16,403 nt of DNA from Acidimicrobium sp. UBA3029 (lineage in GTDB: Bacteria; Actinomycetota; Acidimicrobiia; Acidimicrobiales; Ilumatobacteraceae): positions 1 to 16,403 of the forward strand of contig DFDK01000072.1 of the NCBI GenBank assembly GCA_002367695.1, in the 5' to 3' direction. This document shows, piece by piece, positions 14,266-16,403 of the stretch; position 1 is the first letter of the stretch, and each line of letters begins with the position of its first letter. Below the pieces are notes generated by a model, which saw only the letters and a list, made by a program, of their open reading frames with translations, ran no database searches and was not told the origin of the DNA. A program made the position numbers and the translations under genes.

Positions 14266-15522
14266 TTAAGTTCGCGGCGACAGCAACATGCCTGCGCCCG
14301 CTGTTTGTCCTGTTGATTCGTCGACGATAATAAAGCAGCCTGTTGAACGGTTTTGGTGGTAGTCGTCAAACATGAGTGGCGCAGTGGTGTGTAATGTAAC
14401 ACGGCCTATTTCGTTCATCTGCAATTGGGATACGTCGGTTTCGCGATGCAATGTTGAAATATTGAGGCGGTAAAGAACTTCGGTGATCTTGGCGCGCGCC
14501 GTATTGGTCGTGTGTTTGATCGAGTAAATCTTGTTCTGCTGCATTGGGGATGCATCATCCATCCAGCAAAGCATCGCTTCAAGTTCTTGCGACACGCGTG
14601 GGCGGTTATTTGGTCTGCAAATCATGTCGCCGCGGGTGATTGATAAATCATCGGCAAGCAGCAGTGTGACGGCATCGCCAGGTTCGGCTTTTTCTACAGG
14701 TCCGAGAGGCGAGTCAATACCTGTAATTGTTGAAGTGAGACCTGACGGCAGAACCATCACATCGTCTCCTACGCGTAATACTCCACCTGCAACTTGGCCT
14801 GCAAAACCTCGATAGTCGGGGAAGTCGCTGCGCTGAGGGCGAATCACAAACTGCACGGGGAAGCGTGTGTCGATGCGGTTGTCATCGGATGCCGTGTAGA
14901 CGCTCTCAAGGTGATGCAACAGTGTTGAGCCCTCAAACCACGGCATGCTTGAAGAGCGAGTCACAACATTGTCGCCAGCGAGAGCGCTAATTGGCAAGAA
15001 GGTGACATCTTGTAAATCGAGACGGGATGCGAACTCTTCAAACTCTTCGCGAATGCGGTCAAACACGGTTTGGTCGTAGTCAACCAAATCCATTTTGTTG
15101 ACGCAGATGACTAAGTGGGGAACACCAAGTAGCGAGACGAGCAAACTGTGGCGTCGAGTCTGCTCGATCACGCCAGTGCGCGCATCGATCAGCACAATCG
15201 CCAAGTCGACATTGGACGCTCCGGTGATCATGTTGCGTGTGTACTGAATGTGACCTGGGCAGTCTGCGATGATAAAAGAACGCTTTGGTGTTGCAAAGTA
15301 TCGGTATGCAACATCAATGGTGATGCCTTGCTCGCGCTCAGCGCGCAAGCCATCGGTGAGCAACGACAGGTCGACGTAGTCATCACCACGTCGCTTGCTC
15401 ACAGCCTCGATGTGTTCGAGTTGGTCTTCAAAAATGCTTTTTGAGTCGTACAACAAACGACCGATCAGTGTTGACTTGCCGTCATCCACCGACCCGACGG
15501 TTGCAAAGCGCAGTCTTTCCAC
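14266..15522 (-). CDS. cysN: sulfate adenylyltransferase subunit 1 (GTPase)
   Basis: GTP-hydrolysing subunit of the CysDN ATP sulfurylase, which makes APS from sulfate and ATP. 418 residues, without the C-terminal APS kinase domain that many actinobacterial CysN proteins carry; the kinase is separate here. Seen: G1 GSVDDGKST (10-18), G2 region EREQGITIDVAYRYF, G3 DCPGH (88-92), G4 NKMD (143-146), followed by EF-Tu-like beta-barrel domains (RPQRSDFPDYRGFAGQV, then RGDMIC). The start codon is GTG at 15522, sharing its first base with the TAG stop of cysD (TAGTG), so the two are translationally coupled. Confidence 0.96.
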   Translation of the reverse strand: MERLRFATVGSVDDGKSTLIGRLLYDSKSIFEDQLEHIEAVSKRRGDDYVDLSLLTDGLRAEREQGITIDVAYRYFATPKRSFIIADCPGHIQYTRNMITGASNVDLAIVLIDARTGVIEQTRRHSLLVSLLGVPHLVICVNKMDLVDYDQTVFDRIREEFEEFASRLDLQDVTFLPISALAGDNVVTRSSSMPWFEGSTLLHHLESVYTASDDNRIDTRFPVQFVIRPQRSDFPDYRGFAGQVAGGVLRVGDDVMVLPSGLTSTITGIDSPLGPVEKAEPGDAVTLLLADDLSITRGDMICRPNNRPRVSQELEAMLCWMDDASPMQQNKIYSIKHTTNTARAKITEVLYRLNISTLHRETDVSQLQMNEIGRVTLHTTAPLMFDDYHQNRSTGCFIIVDESTGQTAGAGMLLSPRT

Positions 15523-16403
15523 TAGAAGTAGCCCGTTCGCTTGCGGTCTTCCATGCCTGCTTCCGACATGCGGTCATCGGCACGAGTCGCACCGCGCTCG
15601 GTGATTCGAGCCACTGAAGTTTCGGCGATGATGTCTTCAACGGTCGTGGCAACTGATTCAATAGCGGCGGTACATGTGGCATCGCCAACAGTTCGAAAGC
15701 GCACCATTTCTTCAACAACAGTTTCGTTGGCTTCTGGTTGCAAAAATGGAGTCACTGCCATCCACATGTTGTCGCGGCGAAAGACTGGTCGGCGATGCGC
15801 GTAGTAGATGCTCGGTAGGTCGATGTTGTATTCGGCAATGAATGACCAAATATCTAGTTCGGTCCAGTTCGAGATGGGGAAAATGCGAAAGTGTTCGCCT
15901 TTTCGATGACGACTGTTGTAAATGCCCCAGAGTTCAGGGCGCTGATTTTTGGGATCCCATTGGCCAAAAGAATCTCGATGAGAATACACACGCTCTTTTG
16001 CGCGTGCCCGTTCTTCGTCTCGGCGAGCACCACCAAAAACTGCATCAAATTTATATTCAGCAATCGAGTCGAGCAGTGTTACGGTTTGCAAAGGGTTGCG
16101 ACTTGCCCGCGGCCCGGTCACGTCGGTAATACGCCCGGTGTCAATAGAAGCCTGAACAGAACCAACAATAAGTTGCACATCCATGTCGGCAACGCAGCGA
16201 TCTCGAAACTCGATCACTTCTGCAAAGTTGTGGCCGGTATCAATATGCATGACGGGGAATGGAATGCGGGCGGGAGCAAAGGCGCGCACGGCCAAATGCA
16301 GCATCACGACTGAGTCTTTGCCACCGGAAAATAGCAGCACTGGGCGCTCAAACTCGGCGGCCACTTCGCGGATGATGGTGACCGACTCATCGATTAGGCC
16401 ATT
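15522..16403 (-). CDS. cysD: sulfate adenylyltransferase subunit 2, N-terminus cut by window edge
   Basis: Catalytic, PP-loop-type ATP pyrophosphatase subunit of ATP sulfurylase. 293 codons plus stop are visible; the true start is beyond the right edge. A GTG at 16364 is internal, because the conserved IIREVAAEF helix continues upstream of it. Seen: PP-loop FSGGKDSVVMLHLA, HIDTGHNF, FGGARRDEERARAKERVYS, WDPKNQRPELW, FPISNWTELDIW, RPVFRRDNMW, EMVRFRTVGD, and the actinobacterial-style C-terminus ITERGATRADDR ending RKRTGYF. Perhaps 10-15 residues are missing. First visible gene of the minus-strand unit cysD-cysN-cysC-sulfotransferase-mogA; its promoter is outside the window. Confidence 0.96.
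   Translation of the reverse strand, partial: NGLIDESVTIIREVAAEFERPVLLFSGGKDSVVMLHLAVRAFAPARIPFPVMHIDTGHNFAEVIEFRDRCVADMDVQLIVGSVQASIDTGRITDVTGPRASRNPLQTVTLLDSIAEYKFDAVFGGARRDEERARAKERVYSHRDSFGQWDPKNQRPELWGIYNSRHRKGEHFRIFPISNWTELDIWSFIAEYNIDLPSIYYAHRRPVFRRDNMWMAVTPFLQPEANETVVEEMVRFRTVGDATCTAAIESVATTVEDIIAETSVARITERGATRADDRMSEAGMEDRKRTGYF

Noticed and set aside
16362..16364. GTG as the cysD start
   Set aside because: The conserved IIREVAAEF helix of CysD continues upstream in frame to the window edge, so the gene is partial.
1..16403. Mobile elements, CRISPR arrays, defence genes
   Set aside because: No transposase, integrase, regular direct repeats or defence domains were seen; the genes are metabolic and transport genes in tidy operons.

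Overview
The window looks like chromosomal DNA of a free-living, moderate-GC bacterium, most likely an actinobacterium. The evidence is an Ser-rich lipoprotein of actinobacterial style, tRNA genes without encoded CCA, likely leaderless promoters, and separate cysD/cysN/cysC genes. An aquatic Acidimicrobiia-like lineage is my guess; no taxonomic marker gene is present. Genes are tightly packed, no gap exceeds 130 bp, and I see no mobile elements, CRISPR arrays or rRNA.

Region 1 (1-6101) is a carnitine-catabolic locus. A minus-strand operon runs from a beta-keto acid cleavage enzyme (3-dehydrocarnitine type), through an L-carnitine dehydrogenase fused to a hotdog thioesterase, then a second stand-alone thioesterase of the same family, to an acyl-CoA dehydrogenase cut by the left edge. 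An acetoacetyl-CoA synthetase is transcribed divergently from an 87-bp shared control region that holds a GntR/FadR-like palindrome. Together these predict L-carnitine -> 3-dehydrocarnitine; 3-dehydrocarnitine + acetyl-CoA -> betainyl-CoA + acetoacetate; betainyl-CoA -> glycine betaine + CoA; acetoacetate -> acetoacetyl-CoA. The individual steps are known from other bacteria. The layout, the thioesterase duplication and the Asp-for-Glu change in the acyl-CoA dehydrogenase are the unusual parts.

Region 2 (6120-6850) has tRNA-Asn(GUU), a CAU-anticodon tRNA that looks like tRNA-Ile2 rather than tRNA-Met, and a small beta-class carbonic anhydrase starting at GTG.

Region 3 (6975-12061) is a complete BMP-family (nucleoside-type) ABC importer: lipoprotein, double ATPase and two permeases. 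A hairpin and then a strong GC-rich terminator lie between the lipoprotein and the ATPase, which should make binding protein in excess of transporter. The last three genes overlap each other by 1-4 nt.

Region 4 (12073-16403, minus strand) is a sulfate-activation and sulfation module: cysD (cut by the right edge), cysN, cysC, then a PAPS-dependent sulfotransferase, then mogA. No PAPS/APS reductase or sulfite reductase is in view, so in this cluster the nearest consumer of PAPS is the sulfotransferase. A sequence with a leaderless-promoter layout lies directly before the sulfotransferase start.
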